Positions 1-9,526 of a stretch of DNA of 64,000 nucleotides are shown here, piece by piece. How positions within the stretch are numbered: the stretch's first letter is position 1; each line of letters begins with the position of its first letter. Origin of the DNA: Streptomyces avicenniae (GTDB taxonomy: Bacteria > Actinomycetota > Actinomycetes > Streptomycetales > Streptomycetaceae); the NCBI RefSeq assembly GCF_000719135.1, contig NZ_JOEK01000010.1:124001-188000 (forward strand), given 5' to 3'. The notes under the pieces were generated by a model that worked only from the letters and a program-made list of their open reading frames with translations, was not told where the DNA came from and did no database searches. The position numbers and the translations under genes were made by a program.

Positions 1-10
1 GCCGTTGTCG

Positions 11-48
11 GTGCCGGCCGGTAGCCTGCCGGGCAGGCCGGTCGGCAC
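11..48. terminator. Nested GC-rich hairpin upstream of ruvC
   Basis: GTGCCGGCCGG (11-21) can pair with CCGGTCGGCAC (38-48), ten Watson-Crick pairs plus one G-U. The loop holds a second small hairpin (CCTGCC/GGCAGG). There is no T-run, which is usual for Streptomyces terminators. It probably ends the transcript of the gene left of the window, or folds in the ruvC leader. Nothing else is recognisable in bases 1-80 apart from a GAGGGAGG ribosome site near 68-75. Confidence 0.4.
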
Positions 49-80
49 GGACCGGGACGGGGACACGAGGGAGGCCGTCG

Positions 81-635
81 GTGCGCGTACTGGGAGTTGA
101 CCCCGGACTGACCCGCTGCGGCGTGGGGGTCGTGGACGGCTCGGCGGGCCGCAGGCTCGCCATGGTCGCCGTGGGCGTCGTCCGCACCCCCGCGGATCTC
201 GACGCCCCGCGCCGACTCGTCCTCGTCGAGGCGGGCATCGAGGAGTGGCTCGACACGCACCGGCCAGAAGCGGTCGCCGTGGAACGGGTGTTCAGCCAGC
301 ACAACGTCCGCACCGTCATGGGCACCGCCCAGGCCAGCGCCGTCGCCATGCTGTGCGCGGCCCGGCGCGGCCTGCCCGTCGCGCTCCACACCCCGAGTGA
401 GGTCAAGGCCGCCGTCACCGGCTCGGGCCGCGCCGACAAGGCCCAGGTCGGCGCGATGGTCACCCGGCTGCTGCGGCTCGACGCACCCCCCAAGCCCGCC
501 GACGCCGCCGACGCCCTGGCCCTCGCCATCTGCCACCTGTGGCGGGCACCGGCCGTCTCCCGCCTCCAGCAGGCACACGCCGCCGCGCGCCTCGGCGCCG
601 CGGCCCCCGCTCCGAAGGGCATCCTCCCGTCATGA
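81..635 (+). CDS. ruvC: Crossover junction endodeoxyribonuclease RuvC
   Basis: RuvC is the dimeric Mg-dependent nuclease that resolves Holliday junctions at the end of recombinational repair, working with the RuvAB branch migration motor. The 184-residue product has the RNase H-like fold signature and all four catalytic acids: Asp7 in GVDPGL, Glu68 in AVERVF, and Asp141 and Asp144 in the DAADALALA segment. Length is normal. The GTG start follows a GGGAGG-type ribosome site. The gene is first of ruvC-ruvA-ruvB; its TGA overlaps the ruvA ATG by four bases (ATGA), so translation is probably coupled. Confidence 0.97.
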   Translation: MRVLGVDPGLTRCGVGVVDGSAGRRLAMVAVGVVRTPADLDAPRRLVLVEAGIEEWLDTHRPEAVAVERVFSQHNVRTVMGTAQASAVAMLCAARRGLPVALHTPSEVKAAVTGSGRADKAQVGAMVTRLLRLDAPPKPADAADALALAICHLWRAPAVSRLQQAHAAARLGAAAPAPKGILPS

Positions 636-1252
636 TCGCCTTCGTCACAGGACCGGTCGCCGCCCTCGCCCCCGACACCGCGGTCGTCGAGGTGGGCGGC
701 ATCGGCATCGCCGTCCACTGCACGCCCGGCACCCTCGCCGGACTGCGCGCGGGGGAGGAGACCAGGCTCGCCACCTCGCTCGTCGTCCGCGAGGACTCGC
801 TCACCCTCTACGGCTTCGCCGACGACGACGAGCGCCAGGTCTTCGAACTCCTCCAGACGGCCAGCGGCGTCGGCCCCCGGCTCGCCCAGGCGATGCTCGC
901 CGTCCACAGCCCCGACACGCTGCGGCGTGCGGTCGCCACGGGGGACGAGAAGGCGCTCACCGCCGTCCCCGGCATCGGCAAGAAGGGCGCCCAGAAGCTC
1001 CTGCTCGACCTCAAGGACCGCCTCGGCGAGCCGGTCGGCACGCACCGGGCCGCCCTGCCCGCGCAGACCCCGGCGGGCTGGCGCGACCAACTGCTCGACG
1101 CGCTCGTCGGCCTCGGCTACGCCCAGCGCGAGGCCGACCGCGCCGTCACCGCCGTGACGCCGGACGCCGAGGCCGTCACCGCCTCGGGCGGCGAGCCCTC
1201 CGTCCCCGCCCTGCTGCGGGCCGCCCTCCAGACCCTGAACCGCGCCCGCTGA
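632..1252 (+). CDS. ruvA: Holliday junction branch migration protein RuvA
   Basis: RuvA binds four-way junctions as a tetramer and loads the RuvB motor. The 206-residue protein has the N-terminal OB-fold, two helix-hairpin-helix motifs (SGVGPRLAQ and VPGIGKKGA) and, after an Ala/Pro-rich linker, the small C-terminal domain III that contacts RuvB. A longer frame is open upstream inside ruvC, but ATG 632, overlapping the ruvC stop, gives the conserved N-terminus MIAFVTGPV. ruvB follows after 34 bases. Confidence 0.96.
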   Translation: MIAFVTGPVAALAPDTAVVEVGGIGIAVHCTPGTLAGLRAGEETRLATSLVVREDSLTLYGFADDDERQVFELLQTASGVGPRLAQAMLAVHSPDTLRRAVATGDEKALTAVPGIGKKGAQKLLLDLKDRLGEPVGTHRAALPAQTPAGWRDQLLDALVGLGYAQREADRAVTAVTPDAEAVTASGGEPSVPALLRAALQTLNRAR

Positions 1253-1286
1253 CCACCCCGCACACCCCCGCCAGGAGGCGATCCCC

Positions 1287-2351
1287 GTGACCCGGGACGA
1301 GTACGCGACCGAGGACGAGGACCGACTCGTCCGGTCGGCGGCGGACGGCGAGGACCTCGCCGTCGAGGCCGCCCTGCGCCCCCGGGACCTCGGCGAGTTC
1401 ATCGGCCAGCACCGCGTCCGCGAACAGCTCGACCTCGTCCTGCGCGCGGCGCGCGCCCGCGGCGGCACCGCCGACCACGTCCTGCTCTCCGGCGCCCCCG
1501 GCCTGGGCAAGACGACCCTGTCCATGATCATCGCGGCCGAGATGAACGCGCCCATCCGCATCACCTCGGGCCCGGCCATCCAGCACGCGGGCGACCTCGC
1601 CGCGATCCTCTCCTCCCTCACCGAGGGCGAGGTCCTCTTCCTGGACGAGATCCACCGGATGTCCCGTCCCGCCGAGGAAATGCTCTACATGGCGATGGAG
1701 GACTTCCGGGTGGACGTCGTGGTGGGCAAAGGTCCCGGCGCGACGGCCATTCCGCTCGAACTCCCGCCGTTCACCCTTGTCGGCGCCACGACCAGGGCCG
1801 GTCTGCTGCCGCCCCCGCTGCGCGACCGCTTCGGATTCACCGGCCACATGGAGTTCTACGGCACCGGCGAACTCGAACGCGTCGTCCACCGGTCCGCGGC
1901 CCTTCTCGACGTGCGCGTCACCGAGGGCGGCGCGGCCGAGATCGCGGGACGCTCCCGCGGCACACCCCGCATCGCCAACCGCCTCCTGCGCCGCGTCCGC
2001 GACTACGCCCAGGTCAGGGGGGACGGCGTCATCACCGACGACGCCGCGGCCCGCGCCCTCGCCGTCTACGAGGTGGACGAACGCGGCCTCGACCGCCTCG
2101 ACCGCGCCGTGCTGGACGCCCTGCTGCGCCTCTTCGGCGGCGGGCCCGTGGGCCTGTCCACGCTGTCCGTCGCGGTCGGCGAGGAGCGTGAGACAGTGGA
2201 AGAGGTCGCCGAGCCGTTCCTCGTGCGCGAGGGGCTGCTGGCCCGCACCCCGCGGGGGCGGGTCGCCACCCCGGCGGCCTGGCGGCACATGGGTGTGGAA
2301 CCACCGGTTCCCGGCGGGAACGGCGGACAAGAAGGATTGTTCGGGCCGTGA
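1287..2351 (+). CDS. ruvB: Holliday junction branch migration helicase RuvB
   Basis: RuvB is the hexameric AAA+ ATPase that pumps DNA through RuvA-bound junctions. The 354-residue product shows Walker A (GAPGLGKT, about 69-76), Walker B (LFLDEIH, Asp120-Glu121), sensor 1 (GATTRAG), the arginine-finger region (LRDRFG) and the C-terminal winged helix. The GTG start lies 8 bases after AGGAGG (1273-1278). It is the last gene of the ruv cluster; a promoter for yajC begins just downstream, so transcription probably restarts there. Confidence 0.97.
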   Translation: MTRDEYATEDEDRLVRSAADGEDLAVEAALRPRDLGEFIGQHRVREQLDLVLRAARARGGTADHVLLSGAPGLGKTTLSMIIAAEMNAPIRITSGPAIQHAGDLAAILSSLTEGEVLFLDEIHRMSRPAEEMLYMAMEDFRVDVVVGKGPGATAIPLELPPFTLVGATTRAGLLPPPLRDRFGFTGHMEFYGTGELERVVHRSAALLDVRVTEGGAAEIAGRSRGTPRIANRLLRRVRDYAQVRGDGVITDDAAARALAVYEVDERGLDRLDRAVLDALLRLFGGGPVGLSTLSVAVGEERETVEEVAEPFLVREGLLARTPRGRVATPAAWRHMGVEPPVPGGNGGQEGLFGP

Positions 2352-2397
2352 CGCCGTCGGATTTCGCCGTACCGGAACTCGGATAGTCTCCTGGACG

Positions 2398-2427
2398 TTG
2401 TTCCGGCGGCGAAGCCTCGCCTAGACT
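2398..2427 (+). promoter_or_regulatory. Candidate promoter for yajC-secD-secF
   Basis: TTGTTC (2398-2403) and TAGACT (2422-2427) are separated by 18 bases, a good match to the vegetative (HrdB-type) -35/-10 pattern. The 166-base gap also contains a run of nine C residues (about 2465-2473). Inferred from sequence only. Confidence 0.5.
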
Positions 2428-2517
2428 CCGCCGATGCCATCCCCTCTACAGGACGGCATGCCCACCCCCCCCCATAGTCGGACCGCGTCAGCGGCCATGT
2501 AAGGAAATTCCTGCATC

Positions 2518-2976
2518 GTGGATATCGCGATTCTGTTCCCCCTCATTATGATCGTCGGCGTCATCTTCATGATGCAGCGCGGCACGAAGGCCCGGCAGCG
2601 CCAAGCCATGGAGATGCGGGACGCGATGGAGCCAGGTGCCGGCGTCCGCACCATCGGGGGCCTCTACGCCCAGATCAAGGAGGTCCGCGAGGACACGCTG
2701 CTGCTGGAGATCACCCCCGGCGTGCACGCCGTCTACGCGAAGGGCTCCGTCAGCGCCGTCCTGGACGCCGAGGAGTACGAGCGGATCGTCGATGACGAGC
2801 CGCTCTACGACGCCGACGACGCCCCGCTCGTGCCGGACGACGCCTCCTCGCTGACCCAGGACGCCGACGACGCGACGCCCGCGGACGCCGAAGGCCGCGT
2901 TGACCTGGGCAAGTCCGACACCGAGGAGACGGTCGCCCGCACGGACGACGACAGCGAGCACGGACCCAAGTCCTGA
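2518..2976 (+). CDS. yajC: Preprotein translocase subunit YajC
   Basis: YajC is the small single-span partner of SecDF that associates with SecYEG. The protein (152 residues) has a membrane segment at about residues 3-20 and the family core GVRTIGGLYAQIKEV followed by the conserved PGVHAVYAKGSV block. Most family members end near residue 90; here an Asp/Glu-rich tail continues to residue 152. GTG 2518 is preceded by AAGGA about 12 bases upstream, a rather long spacing. It is followed by secD and secF in the usual order. Confidence 0.93.
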   Translation: MDIAILFPLIMIVGVIFMMQRGTKARQRQAMEMRDAMEPGAGVRTIGGLYAQIKEVREDTLLLEITPGVHAVYAKGSVSAVLDAEEYERIVDDEPLYDADDAPLVPDDASSLTQDADDATPADAEGRVDLGKSDTEETVARTDDDSEHGPKS

Positions 2977-3066
2977 CGACGACGGCACGGGCCGTTCGTC
3001 AGTCATCCCGCTGAGCCGCGCGGCGATCCCCCTGGCGCGGTCGTTGGACAGAGAGAAGACGACAAG

Positions 3067-4986
3067 GTGGCGACACCGAAGAAGGGCGTCAGGCCCTCCA
3101 GGAAAAGGGGCCCCTCGTCCCGCGGCGCCCACGGGCACCCGGGCAGGTCCCTGCTGTTCGTGCTGTTGGCGATCGTGGCGCTCACGGGAGGCATGTTCCT
3201 CTCCGGGCACACCACACCACGCCTCGGTATCGACCTGGCCGGCGGTACGAGCATCACGCTGGAGGCTCGCGTCGATGACGGCGACGAGTCCGCGATCAAC
3301 GCGACCAACATGAACACCGCCGTGAACATCATCGAGCGCCGGGTCAACGGCCTCGGTGTCTCGGAGGCGGAGGTCCAGACCCAGGGTGACCGCAACATCA
3401 TCGTCAACATCCCCCGGGGCACGGACGAGCAGCAGGCGAGGGACCAGGTCGGCACCACGGCCCAGCTGGGCTTCCGGCCGGTCCTGACGGCCGTCCCCGC
3501 CCAGGCGCTGCCGGAGGAGGAGGCCCCCGCGGACGGCGGCGAGTCCCCCGCTCCCGAGGAGTCGCCCGACGCCTCCGCGACCGACGAGCCCTCCGAGGAC
3601 GCGGGCGAGCCCACGGACGACGCCTCCGCCGGTGACGACGCGGCCACGGACGACGCCGCGACGGACGACGCGACCGACGACGCGCAGGGCATGTCCACCC
3701 CGGGCGGCGCCACCACCGCGAACACCGCGAGCTTCACGTCCTTCCGCGCCGACGAGACCGACGCCCCGGCTGACGACGCGACGGACGCCCCGGCGGACGA
3801 GGCCCCCGCCGACGACGCCACCGAGGCCCCGGCGGACGAGGCCCCGGCCGAGGACGGCGGCGAGGCCGCCCAGGCCGCCGCCGACATCCAGGCCAGGCTC
3901 GACGCGCTCGACTGCTCCACCCCCGAGGCCCGCCTCGTGGCGGACCGCGAGGCCGCCGCGGCCGACGAGGGCGACAACATCATCACCTGCGACACCGAAG
4001 GCCAGTGGAAGTACGCCCTCGGCCCGGTCGCCGTCCCCGGCACCGACATCCAGGACGCCAGCTCGGTCTACGACACCCAGCGCGGCCAGGGCTGGATCGT
4101 CCAGATGGAGTTCACCGACGGTGGCTCCGACCGGTTCGCCGACATCACCGAGCAGCTCGCCACCCAGGCCCAGCCGCAGAACCAGTTCGCGATCGTCCTC
4201 GACGGCGAGGTCGTCTCCGCGCCCAGCGTCTCCCAGCGCCTGGGCGGCGGCAGCGCCGAGATCTCCGGCAGCTTCACCCAGGAGTCCGCCGAGGACCTGT
4301 CCAACATGCTCAGCTACGGCGCCCTGCCGCTGAGCTTCGACGAGGCCAGCGTCTCCACCGTCTCCCCGACGCTGGGCGACGAGCAGCTGCGCGCCGGTCT
4401 GATCGCGGGCGCCATCGGCCTCGGCCTGGTCGTCCTCTACATGGTGGTCTACTACCGCGGTCTCGCGCTGATCGCCCTCGCCAGCCTCGTGGTCTCCAGC
4501 ATCCTGACCTACACGATCATGGCGCTCCTCGGCCCGGCCATGGGCTTCGCGCTCAACCTCCCGGCCGTCTGCGGCGCCATCGTCGCCATCGGCATCACGG
4601 CGGACTCGTTCATCGTGTACTTCGAACGGATAAGGGACGAGGTACGCGAAGGCCGTACGCTCCGGCCCGCCGTCGAACGGGCCTGGCCCCGCGCGCGGCG
4701 CACCATCCTCGTCTCCGACTTCGTCTCCTTCCTGGCCGCCGCGGTCCTGTTCGTGGTCACGGTCGGCAAGGTGCAGGGCTTCGCGTTCACGCTCGGCCTG
4801 ACGACGCTGCTCGACGTCGTGGTGGTGTTCCTGTTCACCAAGCCGCTGATGACGCTGCTGGCGCGCCGCCGGTTCTTCTCCTCGGGCCACCCGTGGTCCG
4901 GTCTCGACCCCAAGCGGCTCGGCGCCAGGCCCCCCCTGCGCCGCAGCCGTCCCGCCCCCGTCCCGTCCGACCCAAAGGAGGCGTGA
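3067..4986 (+). CDS. secD: Protein translocase subunit SecD
   Basis: SecD is the RND-type membrane protein that, with SecF, uses the proton gradient to complete export through SecYEG. The protein (639 residues) has a first membrane segment at about 28-46, the D1 motif GIDLAGGTSITLE, an extracytoplasmic P1 domain, and five membrane segments in the last ~200 residues. A very unusual acidic Ala/Asp/Pro/Thr/Glu-rich insert occupies residues ~149-270. GTG 3067 has only a weak ribosome site. secF starts one base after the stop codon, so the two are surely co-translated. Confidence 0.95.
   Translation: MATPKKGVRPSRKRGPSSRGAHGHPGRSLLFVLLAIVALTGGMFLSGHTTPRLGIDLAGGTSITLEARVDDGDESAINATNMNTAVNIIERRVNGLGVSEAEVQTQGDRNIIVNIPRGTDEQQARDQVGTTAQLGFRPVLTAVPAQALPEEEAPADGGESPAPEESPDASATDEPSEDAGEPTDDASAGDDAATDDAATDDATDDAQGMSTPGGATTANTASFTSFRADETDAPADDATDAPADEAPADDATEAPADEAPAEDGGEAAQAAADIQARLDALDCSTPEARLVADREAAAADEGDNIITCDTEGQWKYALGPVAVPGTDIQDASSVYDTQRGQGWIVQMEFTDGGSDRFADITEQLATQAQPQNQFAIVLDGEVVSAPSVSQRLGGGSAEISGSFTQESAEDLSNMLSYGALPLSFDEASVSTVSPTLGDEQLRAGLIAGAIGLGLVVLYMVVYYRGLALIALASLVVSSILTYTIMALLGPAMGFALNLPAVCGAIVAIGITADSFIVYFERIRDEVREGRTLRPAVERAWPRARRTILVSDFVSFLAAAVLFVVTVGKVQGFAFTLGLTTLLDVVVVFLFTKPLMTLLARRRFFSSGHPWSGLDPKRLGARPPLRRSRPAPVPSDPKEA
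3511..3876 (+). repeat. Low-complexity acidic repeat region inside secD
   Basis: Codons for residues ~149-270 of SecD consist almost wholly of Ala, Asp, Pro, Thr and Glu, with short degenerate tandem units such as DDAATDDAATDDATDDA and PADEAPADDATEAPADEAP. At DNA level these are repeats of GACGACGCG- and GCCCCGGCGGAC-like units, a substrate for slippage expansion. The segment stays in frame and falls between recognisable P1-domain blocks. Confidence 0.85.
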
Positions 4987-4987
4987 G

Positions 4988-6187
4988 ATGTCACGGCTCG
5001 GCGCATTCGGTGCCAAGCTCTACCGAGGCGAGGTCGGCGTCGATTTCGTCGGTCGGCGGAAGTTCTGGTACCTCGTCTCCATCGCCATCACGATCCTCGC
5101 CTTCGCGGCCGTGCTCCTGCGCGGCCTCACCATGGGCGTCGAGTTCCAGGGCGGCGCGGTCTTCACCACGCCGGAGACCGACAAGCTCTCCATGAGCGAG
5201 GCCGAGTCCATCGTCGAGGAGACGACCGGGCACAGTCCCATCGTCGTGGCGCTCGGCGGCGAGGGCGCGATGCGTATCCAGGTCAGCGGCCTGGACACCG
5301 ACCAGTCCAACGCGTCCCGCGAGGCACTGGCCGAGGAGCTGGAGATCCCGACCGATCAGCTCAACGCCGAGGTCATCGGCCCGAGTTGGGGCGACCAGAT
5401 CGCGAACAGGGCGTGGCAGGGCCTCGGCATCTTCATGGTGCTTGTGGTCATCTACCTGGCCATCGCCTTCGAGTGGCGGATGGCCGTCGCCGCCCTCATC
5501 GCCCTGATCCACGACATCACGATCACCGTCGGCGTGTACGCGCTGGTCGGCTTCGAGGTGACGCCGGGCACGGTCATCGGTCTGCTGACGATCCTCGGTT
5601 ACTCGCTCTACGACACCGTCGTCGTCTTCGACGGACTCAAGGAGCAGACGAAGAACTACACGCGCCAGACCCGGTTCACCTACGCGGAGCTGGCCAACCG
5701 CAGCCTCAACGGCACGCTGGTGCGCTCCATCAACACCTCGGTGGTCGCCCTCCTGCCGGTCGCGGCGCTGCTGTTCATCGGCGGCGGGCTCCTCGGCGGC
5801 GGCATGCTCAACGACATCGCGCTGTCGCTGTTCGTCGGCCTCACCGCGGGCGCGTACTCCTCGATCGTCATCGCGACCCCGCTGGTCGCCGACCTGAAGA
5901 TGCGCGAGCCCGAGGTCAAGGCCCAGGACCGCCGTGTGCTGTCCCGCCGCGCGAAGCGCGCCGAGGCAGGGCAGGACGAGGACGACCTCGACGGCGAGTT
6001 CACCGAGGACGACGCGCGGGACGGTGAGCGCGCCGCCGAGGAGGAGCACGAACCGGCCGACGACGCCGTCGAGCACGAGCCGGAGCCCGCGGGCGCCGGC
6101 GCCGGGGCGGCGGCCGTACGCGCCCCGCGCCGTCAGCCGCCCGCCCGCAACCGCGGCCGTGGCCGTCCCTCGGGGAAGCGCCGGTGA
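4988..6187 (+). CDS. secF: Protein translocase subunit SecF
   Basis: SecF pairs with SecD to drive late steps of protein export. The 399-residue protein has the SecF block ([14 protein letters not shown], then [10 protein letters not shown]), one N-terminal and five C-terminal membrane segments, and the conserved [16 protein letters not shown] motif. After the last membrane segment comes a long cytoplasmic tail: acidic (about 330-375), then Arg/Pro-rich and basic at the end. The ATG is preceded by AAAGGAGG at the end of secD. Its stop overlaps the apt start by four bases (GTGA). Confidence 0.95.
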   Translation: MSRLGAFGAKLYRGEVGVDFVGRRKFWYLVSIAITILAFAAVLLRGLTMGVEFQGGAVFTTPETDKLSMSEAESIVEETTGHSPIVVALGGEGAMRIQVSGLDTDQSNASREALAEELEIPTDQLNAEVIGPSWGDQIANRAWQGLGIFMVLVVIYLAIAFEWRMAVAALIALIHDITITVGVYALVGFEVTPGTVIGLLTILGYSLYDTVVVFDGLKEQTKNYTRQTRFTYAELANRSLNGTLVRSINTSVVALLPVAALLFIGGGLLGGGMLNDIALSLFVGLTAGAYSSIVIATPLVADLKMREPEVKAQDRRVLSRRAKRAEAGQDEDDLDGEFTEDDARDGERAAEEEHEPADDAVEHEPEPAGAGAGAAAVRAPRRQPPARNRGRGRPSGKRR

Positions 6188-6774
6188 CCGGTACCGAACC
6201 CGGGCCCGCCAGCCCCCCGTCCCCGCTCCAGGGGGACGGGGGGCTGGCGCGCCTGCTCGCCGACCGCATCAGGGACGTGCCCGACCACCCGAAGCCCGGC
6301 ATCGTCTTCAAGGACATCACCCCCCTGCTGGCCGACCCGGTGGCGCTGACCGCGCTCACCGACGCACTGGCCGCCTTCGGCACCGCGCACGGCGCCACCA
6401 AGGTCGTCGGCCTGGAGGCGCGCGGCTTCATCCTCGGCGCGCCGGTCGCGGTCCGCGCCGGGCTCGGCTTCGTCCCCGTGCGCAAGGCGGGCAAGCTGCC
6501 GGGGGCCACGCTGTCCCAGACCTACGCGCTGGAGTACGGCACGGCCGAGGTCGAGATCCACGCGGAGGACCTCGGCCCGCAGGACAGGGTCCTGATCGTG
6601 GACGACGTCCTGGCCACCGGCGGCACGGCCGACGCGGCGATCCAGCTGATCCGCCGCACCGGCGCCGAGGTCGCCGGACTGGCCGTGCTGATGGAGCTGA
6701 GCTTCCTCCCGGGCCGCGCCCGGATCGAGGCCGCGCTCGACGGCGCGCCCTACCAGGCGCTCCTCACCGTCTGA
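6184..6774 (+). CDS. apt: Adenine phosphoribosyltransferase
   Basis: Apt salvages adenine to AMP using PRPP. The 196-residue protein contains the PRPP-binding loop [14 protein letters not shown] (136-149) and typical FKDITPLL and GLEARGFI blocks. The N-terminus carries a short Pro/Gly-rich extension. GTG 6184 overlaps the secF stop. Apt between secDF and relA is a conserved actinobacterial arrangement, placing purine salvage next to (p)ppGpp metabolism. Confidence 0.95.
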   Translation: MTGTEPGPASPPSPLQGDGGLARLLADRIRDVPDHPKPGIVFKDITPLLADPVALTALTDALAAFGTAHGATKVVGLEARGFILGAPVAVRAGLGFVPVRKAGKLPGATLSQTYALEYGTAEVEIHAEDLGPQDRVLIVDDVLATGGTADAAIQLIRRTGAEVAGLAVLMELSFLPGRARIEAALDGAPYQALLTV

Positions 6775-6989
6775 CGGCGCCACGTCACCGAAGGACACCG
6801 GCCGGGACCCCCGCCGCCCGCGGGCGGTCCTGGCCGATGCGTGACGTGGACGGGAGGGTTCGCCGCGGGCTCGTTACCATGGCAGTCCGATCGTTTTTTG
6901 GCCGGACTCTCCCACGGCCGTCGCGGCCCCGGAGGACCGCTCCCTCTCCGGCCGCCCATGGCGGGGAGGGGCCTCGTAAAGGAGTGCCC

Positions 6990-9440
6990 TTGCCTGACGA
7001 CGCCAAGCCGCTGACCTCGACGCAGCGGAAGAACGCGAAGCCGCCGGTGTCCCTCAGCCGCCGGGACGGCGCGGAAGGCCGCCCCCAGCCGCCCGCCCCG
7101 CCGTCCAGCCCGACGGTCTCCGGCGTCTCCGGCCGTTCCGGCTCGTCCAACCGGGTACGGGCACGCCTCGCGCGCCTCGGCGTCCAGCGCACCACCCCGT
7201 ACAACCCGGTGCTCGAACCGCTGCTGCGCGTCGTCCGGGTCAACGATCCCAAGGCGGACACCGCCGTCCTGCGGCAGATCGAGCGGGCCTACCAGGTCGC
7301 CGAGCGCTGGCACCGGGGCCAGAAGCGCAAGAGCGGCGACCCGTACATCACGCACCCGCTGGCCGTCACGACGATCCTCGCCGAACTGGGCATGGACGCC
7401 GCCACCCTCATGGCCGGGCTCCTGCACGACACCGTCGAGGACACCGAGTACGGCCTCGACACGCTGCGCCGCGACTTCGGCGACCAGGTCGCGCTGCTGG
7501 TGGACGGCGTCACCAAGCTGGACAAGGTCAAGTTCGGCGAGGCGGCGCAGGCCGAGACGGTCCGCAAGATGGTCGTCGCCATGGCCAAGGACCCGCGCGT
7601 CCTGGTGATCAAGCTCGCCGACCGCCTGCACAACATGCGCACCATGCGCTTCCTGAAGCGCGAGAAGCAGGAGCAGAAGGCCCGCGAGACGCTGGAGATC
7701 TACGCCCCGCTCGCCCACCGCCTCGGCATGAACACCATCAAGTGGGAGCTGGAGGACCTGGCCTTCGCCATCCTCTACCCCAAGATGTACGACGAGATCG
7801 TCCGCCTCGTCGCCGAGCGCGCGCCGAAGCGGGACGAGTACCTGGCCACCGTGATCGACGAGGTGCAGGCCGACCTGCGCGGCGCCCGGATCAAGGCCAC
7901 GGTCACCGGCCGTCCCAAGCACTACTACAGCGTGTACCAGAAGATGATCGTCCGCGGCCGGGACTTCGCGGAGATCTACGACCTGGTGGGCATCCGCGTC
8001 CTCGTGGACACCGTCCGCGACTGCTACGCGGCGCTCGGCACGGTGCACGCGCGGTGGAACCCGGTGCCCGGCCGGTTCAAGGACTACATCGCCATGCCCA
8101 AGTTCAACATGTACCAGTCGCTGCACACGACGGTCATAGGGCCTGGCGGCAAGCCGGTGGAGCTCCAGATCCGCACCTTCGACATGCACCGGCGCGCGGA
8201 GTTCGGCATCGCGGCGCACTGGAAGTACAAGCAGCAGGCCGTGGCGGGCTCCTCCAAGGTGCGCTCGGACACGCCCCGCCAGGGCGGCAGGAAGAACGGC
8301 CACACCACCGTCGATGACATGACGTGGCTGCGGCAGCTCCTCGACTGGCAGAAGGAGACGGAGGACCCGGGCGAGTTCCTGGAGTCGCTGCGCTTCGACC
8401 TGTCGCGCAACGAGGTCTTCGTCTTCACGCCCAAGGGCGACGTCATCGCCCTGCCCGCCGGGGCGACACCGGTGGACTACGCGTACGCCGTCCACACCGA
8501 GGTCGGCCACCGCACCATAGGGGCCAAGGTCAACGGCAGGCTCGTGCCGCTGGAGTCCACGCTGGACAACGGCGACACCGTCGAGATCTTCACCTCGAAG
8601 GCCGACGGCGCCGGGCCGTCCCGCGACTGGCTCGGCTTCGTCAAGTCGCCCCGGGCCAGGAACAAGATCCGCGGCTGGTTCTCCAAGGAGCGGCGCGACG
8701 AGGCGATCGAGCACGGCAAGGACGCCATCGCCCGCGCCGTCCGCAAGCAGAACCTGCCGTTCCAGCACGTGCTGAGCGGCGATGCGCTGGTCACCCTCGC
8801 GCACGAGATGCGCTACCCGGACATCTCCTCGCTCTACGCGGCCATCGGCGAGGGCCATGTCTCCGCGCCGAACGTGGTGCGCAAACTGGTCCAGGCCGCC
8901 GGTGGCGAGGAGGCCGCCAACGAGGACGTCGCCGAGTCCGCGCCGCCCGTACCCGCCCGCACCAAGCGCCGCAGCACGGCGGACCCCGGCGTGGTCGTGA
9001 AGGGCGTGGACGACGTCTGGGTCAAGCTCGCCCGCTGCTGCACCCCGGTGCCCGGCGACCCGATCATCGGCTTCGTCACGCGCGGCAGCGGCGTCTCCGT
9101 GCACCGCGCCGACTGCCTCAACGTGGACGAGCTGTCCCGGGAGCCCGAGCGCATCCTCGACGTCGAGTGGGCGCCGACGCAGTCCTCCGTCTTCCTCGTC
9201 GCCATCCAGGTCGAGGCGCTCGACCGCTCACGGCTGCTGTCGGACGTCACCCGCGTCCTGTCGGACCAGCACGTGAACATCCTGTCCGCCGCCGTCCAGA
9301 CGTCGCGCGACCGGGTGGCCACCTCGCGGTTCACCTTCGAGATGGGCGACCCGAAGCACCTGGGGCACGTCCTGAAGGCCGTGCGCGGCGTGGAGGGCGT
9401 CTACGACGTCTACCGCGTCACCTCGCCCCGCAGACCCTGA
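6990..9440 (+). CDS. relA: Bifunctional (p)ppGpp synthetase/hydrolase RelA
   Basis: This Rel enzyme makes and degrades the stringent-response alarmones. The 816-residue product has, in order, an HD hydrolase domain (His122; HDTVED at 146-151), the synthetase domain ([12 protein letters not shown], then [12 protein letters not shown]), a TGS domain ([14 protein letters not shown]) and a C-terminal ACT domain. I chose TTG 6990: AAAGGAG (6978-6984) is well spaced for it, while the nearby GTG 6984 lies inside that ribosome site. The open frame continues further upstream but is not conserved in character. The 215-base gap before it holds the promoter region, with no clear -35/-10 pair that I trust. 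Confidence 0.93.
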   Translation: MPDDAKPLTSTQRKNAKPPVSLSRRDGAEGRPQPPAPPSSPTVSGVSGRSGSSNRVRARLARLGVQRTTPYNPVLEPLLRVVRVNDPKADTAVLRQIERAYQVAERWHRGQKRKSGDPYITHPLAVTTILAELGMDAATLMAGLLHDTVEDTEYGLDTLRRDFGDQVALLVDGVTKLDKVKFGEAAQAETVRKMVVAMAKDPRVLVIKLADRLHNMRTMRFLKREKQEQKARETLEIYAPLAHRLGMNTIKWELEDLAFAILYPKMYDEIVRLVAERAPKRDEYLATVIDEVQADLRGARIKATVTGRPKHYYSVYQKMIVRGRDFAEIYDLVGIRVLVDTVRDCYAALGTVHARWNPVPGRFKDYIAMPKFNMYQSLHTTVIGPGGKPVELQIRTFDMHRRAEFGIAAHWKYKQQAVAGSSKVRSDTPRQGGRKNGHTTVDDMTWLRQLLDWQKETEDPGEFLESLRFDLSRNEVFVFTPKGDVIALPAGATPVDYAYAVHTEVGHRTIGAKVNGRLVPLESTLDNGDTVEIFTSKADGAGPSRDWLGFVKSPRARNKIRGWFSKERRDEAIEHGKDAIARAVRKQNLPFQHVLSGDALVTLAHEMRYPDISSLYAAIGEGHVSAPNVVRKLVQAAGGEEAANEDVAESAPPVPARTKRRSTADPGVVVKGVDDVWVKLARCCTPVPGDPIIGFVTRGSGVSVHRADCLNVDELSREPERILDVEWAPTQSSVFLVAIQVEALDRSRLLSDVTRVLSDQHVNILSAAVQTSRDRVATSRFTFEMGDPKHLGHVLKAVRGVEGVYDVYRVTSPRRP

Positions 9441-9461
9441 GCGGCCCGGCGGGCACGACGA

Positions 9462-9503
9462 ACGGCGGCGGCGCCGGACCACTCGGTCCGGCGCCGCCGC
9501 CGT
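9462..9503. terminator. Bidirectional terminator between relA and the DUF349 gene
   Basis: A perfect 19-bp inverted repeat (arms 9462-9480 and 9485-9503) with the loop ACTC lies in the 86-base gap between convergent genes. It has no T-run on either side. The position and stem strength support a factor-independent terminator serving both genes. Confidence 0.85.
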
Positions 9504-9526
9504 GCGTGGGGTACCACGGGGCCGTG

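Noticed and set aside
2488..5016. An 842-codon open frame antisense to yajC-secD
   Set aside because: Its product is Gly/Arg/Val/Asp-rich with no recognisable domain; it mirrors codon bias of the very GC-rich sense genes.
5934..6989. N-terminal extension of relA across apt
   Set aside because: The extra residues are Arg/Pro/Ala-rich shadow sequence; TTG 6990 has a proper ribosome site and the conserved N-terminus.
6750..9104. A 784-codon open frame antisense to relA
   Set aside because: Same artefact of third-position GC bias; composition is His/Asp/Arg/Gly-rich without motifs.
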